Assembly: GCA_002498925.1 (NCBI GenBank)
Contig: DAJH01000030.1
Coordinates: 611-51,122 of the forward strand
DNA: 50,512 nt
Origin: Euryarchaeota archaeon UBA173
GTDB taxonomy: Archaea > Thermoplasmatota > Poseidoniia > Poseidoniales > Thalassarchaeaceae
Reading direction: 5' to 3'
In this document: positions 49,173 through 50,512 of the stretch, in pieces
How positions within the stretch are numbered: position 1 is the stretch's first letter
How the letters are laid out: every line of letters starts with the position of its first letter
Notes under the pieces: model-generated
Told to the model about the DNA's origin: nothing
Databases searched by the model: none
The model's input: only the letters and a program-made list of their open reading frames with translations
Position numbers and translations under genes: made by a program

Positions 49173-50504
49173 ATGTCTCGTAGGGAGGCCTCTGCTCTCG
49201 TTTGGGAGCGTGGAGAGGAGCTGCTGAAGGAATACGTCGAGCGTTCATTCTCTATTGCCCCCCTCCCTAATCCTCCTCTTGAGCTCCCTGACTTCCCAGC
49301 TATCCAGCCAACCGAGTCAGATTCCCTAGTTCAACAGGCTTCCGGGCTATATGCTGTAGATCGGGCCGGGTTCAACCAACGGCTGTCTTCGATAGTCGAG
49401 GAGGAGGAGCCGGATTTCGTGAAGAGGAACATAGATCCGGATTCGACAAGGGAGAAGTGGATGTCCGAGAACGTCGATGGGCTTTCCGAGAGAGTGCTGT
49501 CGAAGATGGCCTGGGACTGGATGTGCTCTGCCTTGGACGAGGATTCCCCGGATACTGACAGGTGGTATCTGGCAGTATCCCTGTTAATCGGTTCCTCTCT
49601 GAGTGGCTCAGACATAGCCAGGAGGGGCGGTTTTCATCTGCTGACCTCGATAGCGATGGCAAAGCCTCCCGGCTCCTGGTCATCGGAAATAACAGGGGCC
49701 CACCAGATGGCATGGAGCCCCGATGGCGCGGCGCGGCATGATGGTGCCCCGCATCCCTCTGGCGTACTGGCGGCATCGGCCATCCTAGACACCATGGCAA
49801 TGGGAGAGTCGTCCCAAACCAAGATCCTGCCACATTGGCTGGAGGGGCTCACTGTCAATCGTCGATTGTGTGGGCTTCTGGACGTCCCGAACAGGTTGAT
49901 GAGCAGCCTAGAGAGGGGTTCTGGTAAGCACACGGGGGTTCTTGTGAGGGGGGCCATCCAGTTAATGACGGGGTGGCCTGGTGAATCCAGGGACATTCTA
50001 CTTGCGGCTTCCCAGCACTCCGATCGGGATGCTCGAAGGGAGCTTTCTTCGTCGTTGCAGAGGATTTCCTCAGAGGACGGAGGCTTCGCCATACAATTGA
50101 TGGATGTACTTCTGGAAGATAGTGACTCTGACGTGAGGACTCTAGCCACCACATACCTGTCTTCTTTGGTCAGAACCGATATGCCTCTGTTCGTAGAGAA
50201 GGCATCCATCGTACTTGGCAGAGGGGATCAGCGAATGACACAGCGAATCGTGGACTCCGCCATGAGAGAGTACCTATCAATGGATTCGGATGACAAGTCT
50301 GGATTGCTGCCGATGGCATGGATGTCATCGAATGAAGGTTCCAAATCCAGGTTGGCTGGCCTGATGATACAGCAGGCGGGGGTATCCAAAGAAGGATTCA
50401 GAAATGCCTCTGAGAGAATCAGAGAGCTTAGCAGCGAAGCATATGACGATCTCGAGGATAGAATCTTGAGGAGAGGTCCGTCAATCTCTGAACTTCTGGA
50501 GTGA
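49173..50504 (+). CDS. Hypothetical HEAT-like repeat protein
   Basis: 443 residues, family not recognised. The N-terminal 110 residues are charged and proline-rich (PLPNPPLELPDFPAIQP), the rest helical: segments such as REASALVWERGEEL, DARRELSSSLQRI, DSDVRTLATTYLSSLV and MTQRIVDSAMREYL look like degenerate HEAT repeats, which scaffold protein complexes. It lies nine bases after tfb in the same direction, which hints at a transcription- or chromatin-related scaffold, without direct evidence. Confidence 0.7.
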   Translation: MSRREASALVWERGEELLKEYVERSFSIAPLPNPPLELPDFPAIQPTESDSLVQQASGLYAVDRAGFNQRLSSIVEEEEPDFVKRNIDPDSTREKWMSENVDGLSERVLSKMAWDWMCSALDEDSPDTDRWYLAVSLLIGSSLSGSDIARRGGFHLLTSIAMAKPPGSWSSEITGAHQMAWSPDGAARHDGAPHPSGVLAASAILDTMAMGESSQTKILPHWLEGLTVNRRLCGLLDVPNRLMSSLERGSGKHTGVLVRGAIQLMTGWPGESRDILLAASQHSDRDARRELSSSLQRISSEDGGFAIQLMDVLLEDSDSDVRTLATTYLSSLVRTDMPLFVEKASIVLGRGDQRMTQRIVDSAMREYLSMDSDDKSGLLPMAWMSSNEGSKSRLAGLMIQQAGVSKEGFRNASERIRELSSEAYDDLEDRILRRGPSISELLE

Positions 50505-50512
50505 TTTAGAGG

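Overview
The window looks like the chromosome of a marine planktonic euryarchaeon of the Poseidoniia (Marine Group II/III) type. Archaeal information-processing genes are present: TFB, Topo VI A and B, an eL18-uL13-uS9-RpoN cluster, a Pcc1-like KEOPS subunit, PAC2, and archaeal-type phosphopantothenate synthetase. They sit beside bacterial-looking genes: NAD-dependent DNA ligase, RlmH, a complete fatty-acid beta-oxidation operon with an acyl-CoA-binding protein, and GcvH. There is also a giant thrombospondin-type-3-repeat surface protein. The lineage is inferred from gene content only. Coding density is very high. No stretch over 300 bases lacks a gene, and the longest gaps are about 140-180 bases.

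Layout. 1-5.7 kb: the N-terminal part of a PKD-domain lipoprotein (running off the left edge), a DEDDh exonuclease, a RecB/Cas4-like Fe-S nuclease, PAC2 and LigA. 5.77-7.4 kb (minus): eL18, uL13, uS9, RpoN and tRNA-Pro(GGG). 7.5-15.2 kb (minus): one protein of about 2,560 residues with a signal anchor, TSP3 calcium repeats, Ig-like modules, a C-terminal membrane segment and a DUF4129-like tail. 15.4-20.6 kb: RlmH, two unknown genes, cobalamin adenosyltransferase, a Nudix hydrolase, a DHH phosphoesterase, a DUF2237 protein and pirin. 20.6-22.9 kb: an A/T-richer patch with a CobW-type metallochaperone and its [2Fe-2S] ferredoxin-like partner, next to an SRPBCC protein. 22.9-26.1 kb: Pcc1-like, NadC, phosphopantothenate synthetase and an isopropylmalate/isocitrate dehydrogenase-family enzyme.

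26.2-34.9 kb (mostly plus) is the least familiar part. It holds a coiled-coil/winged-helix protein with a PIP-box-like motif, an Eco57I-like methyltransferase whose catalytic NPPY position reads RPPW, a THEP1-like NTPase, GcvH, RNase HI, a four-helix multi-histidine membrane protein, and a 1,121-residue solenoid protein ending in a PIN nuclease domain. This block is the best candidate for an undescribed nucleic-acid system, although the linkage of its genes is only inferred from proximity.

34.9-42 kb (minus) is one operon, thiolase > HCDH-ECH > acyl-CoA dehydrogenase > ACBP > DUF4442 hotdog protein > nitronate monooxygenase, driven by a likely leaderless promoter. It encodes the core beta-oxidation spiral, but no acyl-CoA ligase or ETF genes are present here. 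42-50.5 kb: an unknown gene, Topo VI A/B with overlapping ends, an aconitase-superfamily protein with its swivel domain first, then divergently TFB and a HEAT-like protein. Convergent neighbours repeatedly share or abut their stop codons.
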